Source: Streptomyces flaveus (lineage in GTDB: Bacteria; Actinomycetota; Actinomycetes; Streptomycetales; Streptomycetaceae). Taken from it: a stretch of 64,000 nucleotides of DNA. Shown here in pieces: positions 7,520 through 16,613 of the stretch. The notes under the pieces were generated by a model. The model was not told where the DNA came from and made no database searches. It worked only from the letters and a program-made list of their open reading frames with translations. The first letter of the stretch is position 1; each line of letters starts with the position of its first letter. The translations under genes were made by a program, and so were the position numbers. The stretch lies in the NCBI RefSeq assembly GCF_014647675.1, contig NZ_BMPQ01000012.1, positions 82,783-146,782 of the forward strand, in the 5' to 3' direction.

Positions 7520-8947
7520 TTACTTGCGGGCGTTCGCCCACGTGTGCTGGGCCGCCACGTCCGCCTTGACCTCGGCGAGCTGGACCGCGACCGCGCTGGG
7601 GGCCGTGCCGCCGCGGCCGTTGCGGGAGGCGAGGGCGCCGGGGACGTTGAGGACGGTGCGTACCTCGGGGGTCAGATGCGCGGAGATCTTCGCGAACTGT
7701 TCGTCGGTCAGCTGGTCCAGTTCCTTGCCCTCGGCCTCGGCGACCTTCACGCACTCGCCCGCGACCTCGTGCGCGACGCGGAACGGCACGCCCTGCTTGA
7801 CCAGCCACTCGGCGATGTCGGTGGCGAGCGAGAAACCGGCCGGGGCCAGCTCCTCCATGCGCTCGCGGTTGACGGTCAGGGTCGCCATCATGCCGGTGAA
7901 GGCGGGGAGCAGGACCTCGAGTTGGTCGCAGGAGTCGAAGACCGGCTCCTTGTCCTCCTGGAGGTCGCGGTTGTACGCGAGGGGCAGCGCCTTGAGCGTC
8001 GCCATCAGGCCGGTCAGGTTGCCGATCAGCCGGCCGCTCTTGCCGCGTGCCAGTTCCGCGATGTCCGGGTTCTTCTTCTGCGGCATGATCGACGAGCCGG
8101 TGGAGAAGGCGTCGTGGAGGGTGACGAAGGAGAACTCCTTCGTGTTCCAGAGGATGATCTCCTCGGCGATCCGGGAGAGGTTCACGCCGATCATCGCGGT
8201 GATGAAGGCGAACTCGGCGGCGAAGTCCCGCGAGGCCGTCCCGTCGATGGAGTTGCCCGAGCTGCCGTGCTCGAAGCCGAGGTCGCGGGCGACGGCCTCC
8301 GGGTCGAGCCCCAGACTGCTGCCGGCCAGGGCTCCCGAGCCGTATGGCGACACGGCCGTCCGCTCGTCCCACTGGCGCAGGCGCTCGGCGTCCCGGGAGA
8401 GGGCCTGGGCGTGGGCCAGTACGTGATGCGCGAAGAGCACCGGCTGGGCGTGCTGAAGGTGCGTACGGCCCGGCATGGCGACGTCCGGGTGGGCCTCGGC
8501 CAGACCGATCAGGGCGTCCTGGAGATCGGCGATCAGGCCGCCGATGATCCGGGCGTGGTCGCGCAGGTACATCCGGAAGAGCGTGGCGACCTGGTCGTTG
8601 CGCGAGCGGCCCGCGCGCAGCTTGCCGCCGAGGTCCGGGCCGATCCGCTCCAGGAGGCCGCGCTCGAGCGCCGTGTGCACGTCCTCGTCGGCGATGGTCC
8701 CGACGAGCGTGCCGTCCGCCACATCGGCTTCGAGCTGGTCGAGGCCCGCGAGCATGCGCTCCAGCTCGTCGTCGGTGAGGAGGTTCGCCTTGTGCAGCAC
8801 GCGCGCGTGGGCCCGTGAACCGGCGATGTCGTACGGCGCGAGCCGCCAGTCGAAGTGGACGGACGCGGACAGCTTGGCCAGGGCCTCGGCGGGACCGTCG
8901 GCGAAACGGCCGCCCCAGAGCCGTACGTCACCGCTGTTGCTGCTCAC
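7520..8947 (-). CDS. argH: Argininosuccinate lyase
   Basis: The 475-residue protein carries the fumarase/aspartase superfamily signature GSSIMPQKKNPD, whose Ser belongs to the mobile catalytic loop, plus TAVSPYGSGALAGSS and RAGRSRNDQ, both diagnostic of ArgH. It cleaves argininosuccinate to arginine and fumarate, the last step of arginine synthesis. It lies 110 bp downstream of argG in the same direction, with a hairpin between them, so it may have its own promoter or depend on read-through. No strong ARG box is visible immediately before it. Confidence 0.96.
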   Translation of the reverse strand: MSSNSGDVRLWGGRFADGPAEALAKLSASVHFDWRLAPYDIAGSRAHARVLHKANLLTDDELERMLAGLDQLEADVADGTLVGTIADEDVHTALERGLLERIGPDLGGKLRAGRSRNDQVATLFRMYLRDHARIIGGLIADLQDALIGLAEAHPDVAMPGRTHLQHAQPVLFAHHVLAHAQALSRDAERLRQWDERTAVSPYGSGALAGSSLGLDPEAVARDLGFEHGSSGNSIDGTASRDFAAEFAFITAMIGVNLSRIAEEIILWNTKEFSFVTLHDAFSTGSSIMPQKKNPDIAELARGKSGRLIGNLTGLMATLKALPLAYNRDLQEDKEPVFDSCDQLEVLLPAFTGMMATLTVNRERMEELAPAGFSLATDIAEWLVKQGVPFRVAHEVAGECVKVAEAEGKELDQLTDEQFAKISAHLTPEVRTVLNVPGALASRNGRGGTAPSAVAVQLAEVKADVAAQHTWANARK

Positions 8948-8981
8948 TTGCTCTGCTCCTCGGAGAATGGTGAATGTGCGA

Positions 8982-9013
8982 CCGCCTCCCCACCCTTGCA
9001 GGTGAGGAGGCGG
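8982..9013. terminator. Hairpin between argG and argH
   Basis: CCGCCTCC (8982-8989) pairs perfectly with GGAGGCGG (9006-9013), with extra pairing inside the loop. It lies just after argG and before argH, so it may terminate or attenuate argG transcription. Confidence 0.55.
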
Positions 9014-9057
9014 CTGTCAGGTCAGTGCGTGCGAGGCTCGCGCCCCGCGTGGCGGGC

Positions 9058-10251
9058 TTACGCCAGATCCCGCTTCGCGGCGATCTTCGACGACAGGCTG
9101 TAGATGTCGATGAAGCCCTTCGCCGCGGACTGGTCGAAGGAGTCGCCCGTGTCGTACGTCGCGAGGTTGAAGTCGTACAGCGACGACTCGGAGCGGCGGC
9201 CGGTGACGACGGCGCGACCGCCGTGCAGGGTCATCCGGATGTCGCCGGAGACGTGCTGGTTGGCCTCGTTGATGAAGCCGTCCAGGGCGCGCTTGAGCGG
9301 GGAGAACCACAGGCCGTCGTAGACCAGCTCGCCCCAGCGCTGCTCGACCTGCCGCTTGTAGCGGGCGAGTTCGCGCTCGACGGTGACGTTCTCCAGCTCC
9401 TGGTGGGCCGTGATCAGCGCGATGGCGCCGGGAGCCTCGTACACCTCACGGGACTTGATGCCGACGAGGCGGTCCTCGACCATGTCGATCCGGCCGATGC
9501 CCTGGGCGCCGGCTCGCTGGTTGAGCTGCTGGATCGCCTGCAGGACGGTGACGGGCTTGCCGTCGATGGCGACCGGGACGCCCGCCTTGAAGGTGACGAC
9601 GACCTCGTCGGGCTCACGCGGGAGCGCGGGGTTCTGCGTGTACTCGTAGACGTCCTCGATCGGGGCGTTCCAGATGTCCTCCAGGAAGCCGGTCTCGACG
9701 GCGCGTCCGAAGACGTTCTGGTCGATGGAGTACGGCGACTTCTTGGTGGTGGCGATCGGCAGGCCCTTGTCCTCGCAGAAGGCGATCGCCTTGTCCCGGG
9801 TCATCGCGTAGTCGCGGACCGGGGCGATGCACTTGAGGTCGGGGGCGAGGGCGACGATGCCGGCCTCGAAGCGGACCTGGTCGTTGCCCTTGCCGGTGCA
9901 GCCGTGGGCGACCGTGCTCGCGCCGTGCTTCTGGGCGGCGGCGACGAGGTGCTTGACGATGGTCGGCCGGGAGAGGGCGGAGACCAGCGGGTAGCGGTCC
10001 ATGTAGAGGGCGTTGGCCTTGATCGCCGGGAGGCAGTACTCCTCGGCGAACTCGTCCTTGGCGTCCGCGACCTCGGCCTCGACGGCACCGCAGGCGAGCG
10101 CGCGCTTGCGGATGACGTCCAGGTCCTCGCCGCCCTGGCCGACGTCCACGGCAACGGCGATGACCTCGGCGCCCGTCTCCTCGGCGATCCAGCCGATGGC
10201 GACGGAGGTGTCCAGGCCGCCCGAGTAGGCGAGTACGACGCGCTCGGTCAC
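9058..10251 (-). CDS. argG: Argininosuccinate synthase
   Basis: The 397-residue protein begins VTERVVLAYSGGLDTSVAI, with the PP-loop SGGLDTS that binds ATP. The GTG start follows GAGGAG at a good distance and matches the usual ArgG length; upstream in-frame starts would translate through the ARG box region. Other ArgG features are HGCTGKGNDQVRFE and YEYTQNPA. It makes argininosuccinate from citrulline and aspartate. Two overlapping ARG-box-like palindromes lie immediately upstream, so repression by ArgR (18586-19122) is expected. Confidence 0.96.
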   Translation of the reverse strand: MTERVVLAYSGGLDTSVAIGWIAEETGAEVIAVAVDVGQGGEDLDVIRKRALACGAVEAEVADAKDEFAEEYCLPAIKANALYMDRYPLVSALSRPTIVKHLVAAAQKHGASTVAHGCTGKGNDQVRFEAGIVALAPDLKCIAPVRDYAMTRDKAIAFCEDKGLPIATTKKSPYSIDQNVFGRAVETGFLEDIWNAPIEDVYEYTQNPALPREPDEVVVTFKAGVPVAIDGKPVTVLQAIQQLNQRAGAQGIGRIDMVEDRLVGIKSREVYEAPGAIALITAHQELENVTVERELARYKRQVEQRWGELVYDGLWFSPLKRALDGFINEANQHVSGDIRMTLHGGRAVVTGRRSESSLYDFNLATYDTGDSFDQSAAKGFIDIYSLSSKIAAKRDLA

Positions 10252-10281
10252 GGGTTTCTCCTCACAGTGCATTCGCTGACA

Positions 10282-10306
10282 TGCATGAGTATGCAGCACT
10301 CTGCAT
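10282..10306. promoter_or_regulatory. Overlapping ARG boxes upstream of argG
   Basis: TGCAT-GAGT-ATGCA (10282-10295) is followed by ATGCAG-CACT-CTGCAT (10291-10306), giving three half-sites at about 10-bp spacing. They match the known ArgR consensus built on TGCAT/ATGCA half-sites and lie about 30-55 bp before the argG start. Confidence 0.8.
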
Positions 10307-10505
10307 GGTTCGTCAATCTCGGGGTCCGCTGGAGAGCATGGCGAACAAATCTCAGGTTTTGTTTGAACGGGTGAAACCGCTTTCGCGTATCTCCCGCTGA
10401 ACGCAGGCGCCGCGTTTGTACACCGCAAGACCGCTGTACCGCACAGACAGCACGCCGCCCGAGGGACCACGGGCGGCCCACCCCCGACCAGAGCGAGGCT
10501 TCCGC

Positions 10506-11405
10506 ATGTCCAGGGCTCTCCCGAAGTACCACAAGCGCCGCGTGGCGATGATCGGCGGCGCCGCCGCTGTCGTGTTGTCCGGCGCCGTGATCGCCGGATC
10601 GGCCTTGGCCGGAGAGACGTCGAACAACGGCGAGCAGGCCGCCACGAACGCGTCGCCCGGCACGGTGAACTGCCCGGCCGTGGAGGGCAGCCTCCCCGCG
10701 ATCCCGGCCTCCGCGCAGGCCGAGGTGGAGCGCAACCTCACGCTCCTCGACACCCAGATCTCCGAGGCCGACAAGAGACTGGTCGACACGGTCGGCCAGG
10801 GCGGCGCCAACTTCGTCCAGAACGCCATCCTCGGCCCGCTGGAAGACAAGCGCATCGCCACCCTGAACCGCATCGAGACGGCGATCGGCCGCGCCGCCGA
10901 GAAGCCCGAGGGTCTCGAAGCGCTCGCGGCCTGCGAGCTCAACGCGGGTGGGGCGGCTGACGCGGGCGGCGAGGCCGAGGAGGAGCCGACCGAGGCGCCC
11001 ACCGACGCGGCGGGCGGGAACGAAGACGCCGGGGCAGGGGACGCGGCCGGTGACGCCGGAAACGCGGAGGACGCGGGCGGAGCCGAGGACGCGGGCAACG
11101 CCGGCGCCGCGGGCACCATCAGCTGCCCCGACGTCGAGCCGAGCCTGCCCGCCGAGATCCCCGCTTCCGCCCAGGCGGAGGTGGACAGCAACCTCGCTCA
11201 GCTCGACACCCAGATCGCCGAGGCCAACCAGCGCATCGTCGACACGGTCGGCCAGGGCGGCCCCAACTTCATCCAGAACGCCATCCTCGGCCCGCTGGAG
11301 GACAAGCGCGTCGCCGCGCTGAACCGCATCGAGACCGCCATCGGTCGTGCTGCGGAGAAGCCCGAGGGCCTCGAAGCCCTCGCGGCCTGCGAGCTCAACC
11401 AGTAA
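10506..11405 (+). CDS. Secreted protein with two near-identical repeats
   Basis: The 299-residue protein has a signal peptide (MSRALPKYHKRRVAM, hydrophobic core, then SALAGE). The mature part has two copies of a roughly 95-residue module (about residues 54-147 and 204-299), joined by a linker rich in Ala, Gly, Asp and Glu. Each module begins with Cys-Pro and ends with AACELN, so two Cys per module could form a disulfide. Between them are helical stretches such as LDTQISEADKRLVDTVGQGG and NAILGPLEDKR. I recognise no family. The strong similarity of the modules suggests recent duplication. It is divergent from argG and followed by a clear terminator. Confidence 0.75.
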   Translation: MSRALPKYHKRRVAMIGGAAAVVLSGAVIAGSALAGETSNNGEQAATNASPGTVNCPAVEGSLPAIPASAQAEVERNLTLLDTQISEADKRLVDTVGQGGANFVQNAILGPLEDKRIATLNRIETAIGRAAEKPEGLEALAACELNAGGAADAGGEAEEEPTEAPTDAAGGNEDAGAGDAAGDAGNAEDAGGAEDAGNAGAAGTISCPDVEPSLPAEIPASAQAEVDSNLAQLDTQIAEANQRIVDTVGQGGPNFIQNAILGPLEDKRVAALNRIETAIGRAAEKPEGLEALAACELNQ

Positions 11406-11425
11406 CCGACGCCACCGAGTAAGCC

Positions 11426-11467
11426 CTCCGTGGCCGCCCCGAGCGCTGGGCCGGGACGGCCACGGAG
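11426..11467. terminator. Terminator after the repeat-containing secreted protein
   Basis: CTCCGTGGCCG (11426-11436) and CGGCCACGGAG (11457-11467) are perfect complements, 21 bp after the stop codon. Confidence 0.75.
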
Positions 11468-11547
11468 CCTTGAGCTGCCCTGTGCGCAGTTCCCAGAGCG
11501 CGTAATTCCTTAGACAGTCAAAGGAGTTGCGCGAATAATCGTTAGAC

Positions 11548-12135
11548 ATGGGAAAGACTTACGAGCGCATAGACGGCCGACTGCGTACGTTCATCGAGGC
11601 GCAGCCCCTCTTCTTCACAGCGACGGCGCCCCTGTCCGGGGACGGCACGATCAACCTCTCCCCCAAGGGCCTCAAAGACTCGTTCGCGGTCCTGGACGAA
11701 CTCACCGTCGCCTACCTGGACTTCGCCGGCAGCAACGCCGAGACGATCGCCCACCTGCGGGAGAACGGCCGGATCACCCTGATGTGGTGCGCCTTCCAGG
11801 GCCCACCGAACATCGTCCGCGTACACGGCCGCGGTGAGCCGGTCTTCCGTGACGATCCGCGCTTCAAGGAGCTCCTCGCCCATTTCCCGGACATCGACCC
11901 GACCCCGCACGGCCTGCGCGCGATCATCGTCGTGACCGCCGAACTCATCCGCGACACCTGCGGCTACGCGGTGCCCTTCATGACGTACGACGAAGACCGC
12001 GAGCTGCATGCCAAGCGCTTCGCACGCGAGGACGACACCTCGCTGAGCGAGTACTTCGGGAAGAAGGAGCACATAGCGACGAGTCTGGACGGTCTGCCCG
12101 GGCTGCCCCTGCCGCTGCCTCCCACCCCAGCCTGA
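11548..12135 (+). CDS. Pyridoxamine 5'-phosphate oxidase-family protein
   Basis: The 195-residue protein starts MGKTYERIDGRLRTFIEAQPLFFTAT and contains the split-barrel FMN-binding pattern: GTINLSPKGL, VAYLDFAGSNAETIAHL and RITLMWCAFQGPPNIVRVHGRGE. Family members bind FMN or F420 and reduce or oxidise diverse small molecules, so the substrate is undetermined. An AAGGAG lies about 21 bp upstream, but an in-frame TAA rules out an earlier start. A TAATCG box lies just before the ATG, so the message may be leaderless. Confidence 0.82.
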   Translation: MGKTYERIDGRLRTFIEAQPLFFTATAPLSGDGTINLSPKGLKDSFAVLDELTVAYLDFAGSNAETIAHLRENGRITLMWCAFQGPPNIVRVHGRGEPVFRDDPRFKELLAHFPDIDPTPHGLRAIIVVTAELIRDTCGYAVPFMTYDEDRELHAKRFAREDDTSLSEYFGKKEHIATSLDGLPGLPLPLPPTPA

Positions 12136-12396
12136 GCTCGTACACCTTGAGAACCTTGCGGCATTCCGTACCGTCATGACCGGGTGCGCATGTTTTGCGG
12201 ATCTTCTTGCTACACAAGGCTGTTGAGACATTTGACGGAATTCTCCCCTCCGCCGTTCGCAGCGCCTACGCTCGGCGCCAGCGCGCCCAAGGCGCTGCCA
12301 GGGGACGTCCGGAGAAGTCGCACAGTGTCCGGACCCGGGGCTTGAGCCCACAAGGAACACAGGGACAGCACGACATCAGGAACAGATGGGGGATCC

Positions 12397-14190
12397 ATGT
12401 TCCGACCCGCACGCGAACCTCAGAGCAAACGCCATGTCCGCAACTCCTACTACGTCCTCGGCGAGGGCATCTTCAACGATCCGGGCACGAGCAGCGACAC
12501 CCCGATCGAACCGTCGACGCCGTCGACCATCGCCTCGCTGCGCAAGTTCCGCTTCTCCCGTCTGAGCCCCGTGCCCGGGACCACGGTGACGAGCAGGGCA
12601 CTGCGCGAGGCGCTCGCCAAGGCGATGACGCCCGACCCCGCCGGCCCGGCCGGAGAGTCGCCGGACTCCTCCCGCCCCGCCATTCCGGCGGGATTCACCT
12701 ACCTGGGGCAGTTCGTCGACCACGATATGACGCTCGACGCCACCATCCGGGACCTGGAGCAGGACGTCACCGTGGAGGAACTCATCCAGGGCCGCTCTCC
12801 CGCACTGGACCTCGACAGCCTGTACGGGCGAGGGCCGCAGAAGCCGCAGGACCGGAAGTTCTACGGGCCCGACGGAATCCGGTTGCGTACAGGCAGGACT
12901 CAGTCGGCGGGAGGACCCTCGGACGGCGTCAACGATGTCCCGCAGCAGGAACTGGACGGGTTCGACCTGCCCCGGATCGGCATCGGTTCGTCGATCGGGG
13001 AGCGGCGGGCAGCGCTGATCCCCGATCCCCGCAACGACGAGAACCTCGCCGTCGCCCAGATCCACTGCGCCTTCATCCGCTTCCACAACAAGGTCGTCAG
13101 CGACCTGGCCGCGAAGGGGACGGACAGCGCGGTGCTCTTCGACACCGCGCGCGAACTGGTCGTCAAGCACTACCAGTGGATGCTGCGCACGGACTACCTG
13201 ATCCAGATCGTCGACGACCAGATCGTGGACGACGTCTTCACCCACGGTCGCAGGTACTTCGATGTGGCGCCCGAGATCAAGTACGGCGACGGCGCTGTCG
13301 AAGACGACACGTACCGAACCCTTCAGCCCGGTGACGCGCCCACCATGCCCATCGAGTTCTCGGTGGCGGCCTTCCGCCTGGGCCACAGCATGGTCCGCGC
13401 CGAGTACGAGTGGAACCGGGTGTTCAACAGCGGGCAAGGCCCCGGCGTCATCGCTCCCGCGACGCTGCGGCTGATCTTCGTCTTCTCCGCGACCAGCGGA
13501 AACTTCCAGCCCTTCCCGCCCGACGACGACAACCCGGACGCGGGCAGCGCGGAGCGTCTGCCGACCAACTGGGTCGCCGATCTTCCCCGGCTCTTCGACT
13601 TCAGCGAGACCGGCCGCAAGGAGCTCATGCGGACCGCGGACCAGTTCAACCTGGCGAAGCGGATCGACACCCTGCTGGTCGACATGCTCAAGGATCTCCC
13701 GCTCGGGTCGTTCGGTGCCCGGGGGGCCACGGTCCCGGAGATCGAGCGCAATCTTGCCTTCCGGAACCTCACCCGGGCCAACATGCTCAAGCTCGCGACC
13801 GGCCAGGAGATGGCGGAGTTCTTCAAGCTCGACGAGGACGAGCGGCTCACCGAGGACGAGATCGAGCACGGCAGCGGCGGTGCGTCGCTGGCGGAACTGA
13901 GCCCGGAGGAGCGGGAGTCGGTCAGGACCAAAACTCCCTTGTGGTTCTACATCCTCAGGGAGGCCGAGGTGAAGGGCGGCGGCCGGCTGACCGGGGTCGG
14001 CGGCCGTATCGTCGCCGAGGTCTTCCACCGGGCCATGGAGGGCAGCAAGCACTCCATCGTCCGTGATCCCGAGTGGCGTCCCACCCTCGCTGTGGACCAG
14101 AGCACCTTCCGGATGAGCGATCTGCTGCTCTACGCGTTCGAGGGCAAGGCCGAACTTCTCAACCCGCTGGGTCCCCCGCCGGGTCTGTGA
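12397..14190 (+). CDS. Animal-type haem peroxidase
   Basis: The 597-residue protein belongs to the peroxidase-cyclooxygenase (An_peroxidase) superfamily. The distal haem region reads FTYLGQFVDHDMTLDAT (His about residue 109), the catalytic/structural segment reads PDPRNDENLAVAQIHCAFIRFHN, and the proximal His is in AAFRLGHSMVRAEYEWN (His about residue 330). There is no signal peptide, so it is probably cytoplasmic or exported non-classically. Such enzymes use H2O2 to oxidise halides or organic substrates; the one here cannot be named. A 261-bp upstream region and a strong downstream hairpin make it a single-gene unit. Confidence 0.88.
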   Translation: MFRPAREPQSKRHVRNSYYVLGEGIFNDPGTSSDTPIEPSTPSTIASLRKFRFSRLSPVPGTTVTSRALREALAKAMTPDPAGPAGESPDSSRPAIPAGFTYLGQFVDHDMTLDATIRDLEQDVTVEELIQGRSPALDLDSLYGRGPQKPQDRKFYGPDGIRLRTGRTQSAGGPSDGVNDVPQQELDGFDLPRIGIGSSIGERRAALIPDPRNDENLAVAQIHCAFIRFHNKVVSDLAAKGTDSAVLFDTARELVVKHYQWMLRTDYLIQIVDDQIVDDVFTHGRRYFDVAPEIKYGDGAVEDDTYRTLQPGDAPTMPIEFSVAAFRLGHSMVRAEYEWNRVFNSGQGPGVIAPATLRLIFVFSATSGNFQPFPPDDDNPDAGSAERLPTNWVADLPRLFDFSETGRKELMRTADQFNLAKRIDTLLVDMLKDLPLGSFGARGATVPEIERNLAFRNLTRANMLKLATGQEMAEFFKLDEDERLTEDEIEHGSGGASLAELSPEERESVRTKTPLWFYILREAEVKGGGRLTGVGGRIVAEVFHRAMEGSKHSIVRDPEWRPTLAVDQSTFRMSDLLLYAFEGKAELLNPLGPPPGL

Positions 14191-14208
14191 GCGCGGACCC
14201 CGTGGACA

Positions 14209-14252
14209 CCGTGGGTTCCGGGCGGCCTGCCAGGCCCGCTCGGAACCCACGG
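14209..14252. terminator. Terminator after the peroxidase gene
   Basis: CCGTGGGTTCCG (14209-14220) pairs perfectly with CGGAACCCACGG (14241-14252); the loop also contains GGCC-TGCC-AGGCC. It lies 19 bp past the stop codon. Confidence 0.8.
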
Positions 14253-14337
14253 GAGTACCGGCGAGTACACCAACGGACGGCGCCTGTACGGCCCATCCGG
14301 ACTGCCCCTGCCGCTGCCTCCCCGTAGCGTCCGGTTC

Positions 14338-15030
14338 ATGCGCCTCGGAGCCGCCGTCCTCCTCGTGTCCGCGTCCCTCCTCACCCTGGCCCCGAGCGGC
14401 CCGCCTCCCCTTCCCGAGCGGATGGCGGACACCGGCGGCGGCACCCAGCTCATCACCGCGCAGGCCTCGCGCACGTCTTCGACGACCGGGACCCTCACCT
14501 GGTGGGACCGGCGCGACGGACGCTGGGTGAAGGCCGGTTCCTCAGCCGCGCGCTTCGGCGCCAAGGGGCTGGTCGAGGGCGGCTCGCGCCGACAGGGGAC
14601 GAGCACGACACCCACCGGGCTCTACGACCTTCCGTACGCGTTCGGGATCAAGGCCGCGCCCGGTGGGACCAAAGCCCCGTACCGCCGCGTGCGCCAGAAC
14701 TCCTGGTGGTGCCAGGCCAACGACTCGCGCTCCTACAACCGCTGGACCGAGCCGCGCCCGGCCGACTGCCGGGCCGCCGAGTCCGAGCACCTGATCTCGT
14801 ACGGAACGCAGTACGCGTACGCGCTCGTCATCGGCTTCAACTACGAGCGGCCCGTGCGCGGGCACGGCGCCGGGATCTTCCTGCACGTCAACGGGCGTGG
14901 GGCGACAGCCGGTTGTGTGTCCGTGCCGCGGGACGCGATGCGGCGGATCCTGGGCTGGGCGGATCCGGCGCGCAGGCCGCACATCGCGATCGGGACGGAG
15001 AGCGGTCCGACCTCGATCGTCCGCTACTGA
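14338..15030 (+). CDS. Secreted L,D-transpeptidase (YkuD-like)
   Basis: The 230-residue protein has an N-terminal signal sequence (MRLGAAVLLVSASLLTLAPSG). Its C-terminal half contains the L,D-transpeptidase active-site pattern, with His in IFLHVNGRG followed by the catalytic Cys in ATAGCVSVP. TTPTGLYDLPYAFG is the usual substrate-loop region upstream. These enzymes form 3-3 peptidoglycan cross-links or attach proteins to the wall. The segment between contains two further Cys (WWCQAND and PADCRAAES) that could form a disulfide. It is monocistronic, following the peroxidase terminator. Confidence 0.85.
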   Translation: MRLGAAVLLVSASLLTLAPSGPPPLPERMADTGGGTQLITAQASRTSSTTGTLTWWDRRDGRWVKAGSSAARFGAKGLVEGGSRRQGTSTTPTGLYDLPYAFGIKAAPGGTKAPYRRVRQNSWWCQANDSRSYNRWTEPRPADCRAAESEHLISYGTQYAYALVIGFNYERPVRGHGAGIFLHVNGRGATAGCVSVPRDAMRRILGWADPARRPHIAIGTESGPTSIVRY

Positions 15031-15214
15031 GGTCGATCGCTGTCGGTTGCCGAGGTCGGTTGCCGAGATCGCTCAGCCCTTCGCGCCGCCGCCGGGTTAC
15101 CGCGAGTCGCAGCAGTTCACCCCTTACTCCCTGGTGCATTGAACAAGCTGCCGTCCCGGGACGTACCACTGGGCCAAGGGCCACTCCCCCTCTCGCCAGT
15201 CCCACGGAGGAACC

Positions 15215-16594
15215 GTGAGTACGATCGCCGGCGGTCGCGCTGCGCGGCGCCAGACGTTGCGCCGCATCCGCCCTCGCCGCAACCCCGCAGTCCCGCTGCT
15301 GCTCGCTGTCTGGGCGGGTGCGGTGGGGGTGGTCTGGCTGTGGTGGAGCAACACTCCGGCCATCGCCAACAACACGGACCGGATACTGGGCGCCGGCCGG
15401 ATCACCGGCCTGCTGGCCGGTTACCTGATGGCCCTCGTGGTGTTGCAGATGGCCCGGGTGCCCGCGCTGGAGCGCCGCGTCGGCTCGGACCGCGTGGCGC
15501 GCTGGCACGCGATGAGCGGCCGCTACACGCTCTGCCTGGTTCTCGCGCACCTCATCCTGACCATGTACGGCTACGCGCTGCAGGCCGGACTCGGGTTCTC
15601 CGGGATCGTCGAGCAGACCATCGACTCGGTGAACACGCTGCCGGACATGGGCAAGGCGGCGATCGGCACGAGTCTGCTGCTGTTCATCGGCCTGATCTCC
15701 ATCGGCGGGATCCGGCGCAGGATTCCGTACGACACCTGGTACCACATCCATCTGCTCACGTACGCGGCCGTGTACCTGTCGTTCTGGCACCAGCTGTCCA
15801 CGGGCAACGACTTCGCCGTCCAGCCCGCCGCGACGACGGCCTGGTACGCGCTGTACGGGACCGTGACCGCGCTGGCGCTCTGGTACCGGGTGCTCGTGCC
15901 GATCCGGCTGAACATGCGGCACCGTATGCGGGTCGCGGATGTCGTCGAGGAGGCACCCGGGGTCGTCTCGGTGCTGATCTCGGGGCGGCGGCTGCACCGC
16001 ATCGGCGCCGAGGCCGGGCAGTTCTTCCGGTGGCGGTTCATGGCGCCGGGCATGCGCTTCAGCTCGCACCCGTACTCCCTGTCGGCGGCGCCCCGCCCCA
16101 ACATGCTGCGCATCACGGTGAAGGCGATCGGCGACCACACCTCCAGGCTGCGCGAGCTGGAGCCCGGTACCCGCGTCTGGGCCGAGGGCCCGTACGGCGC
16201 GATGACCGCCTCCCGGCGCAGGAGCGGCAAGGTGCTGCTGATCGCGGGCGGTGTCGGCATCACCCCGATGCGGGCGCTGTTCGAGACGCTGCCCGGCTCG
16301 CCCGGCGATCTGACGCTGCTGTACCGGGCCAACAGCACCCAGGACCTGGCTCTGTGGGACGAACTGGCCGCCATCGCCGACGAGCGCGGCGCCCGGCTCA
16401 TGTACGCGGTCAACAGCCCGGACGGGGAACGCCCCGACATCTCGGCGGAGACTCTGCGCAGAAAGCTGCCGGACGTCGACAGCCATGACGTTTTCCTGTG
16501 CGGGCCTCCCGGCTTCGCACAGCAGGTCTACGAAGCACTCCGCGGCGCGGGCGTACCGGCCCGCCGCATCCATCACGAGTCGTTCGAGATGTGA
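15215..16594 (+). CDS. Ferric-reductase-like transmembrane flavocytochrome
   Basis: The 459-residue protein has a GTG start behind GGAGGAACC. The N-terminal half has about six membrane helices with His residues suited to haem ligation (RWHAMSGRYTLCLVLAHL and WYHIHLLTYAAVYLSFWHQ). The C-terminal cytoplasmic half is a ferredoxin-reductase module: FAD-binding HPYSLSAAPR and NAD(P)-binding IAGGVGITPMRALFE, ending CGPPGFAQQV. It should carry electrons from NAD(P)H across the membrane. It is followed after 19 bp by the FMN-binding repeat protein and then ApbE, forming an evident extracytoplasmic electron-transfer operon. Confidence 0.9.
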   Translation: MSTIAGGRAARRQTLRRIRPRRNPAVPLLLAVWAGAVGVVWLWWSNTPAIANNTDRILGAGRITGLLAGYLMALVVLQMARVPALERRVGSDRVARWHAMSGRYTLCLVLAHLILTMYGYALQAGLGFSGIVEQTIDSVNTLPDMGKAAIGTSLLLFIGLISIGGIRRRIPYDTWYHIHLLTYAAVYLSFWHQLSTGNDFAVQPAATTAWYALYGTVTALALWYRVLVPIRLNMRHRMRVADVVEEAPGVVSVLISGRRLHRIGAEAGQFFRWRFMAPGMRFSSHPYSLSAAPRPNMLRITVKAIGDHTSRLRELEPGTRVWAEGPYGAMTASRRRSGKVLLIAGGVGITPMRALFETLPGSPGDLTLLYRANSTQDLALWDELAAIADERGARLMYAVNSPDGERPDISAETLRRKLPDVDSHDVFLCGPPGFAQQVYEALRGAGVPARRIHHESFEM

Positions 16595-16613
16595 GCGACG
16601 GGAGTCAGGAGCA

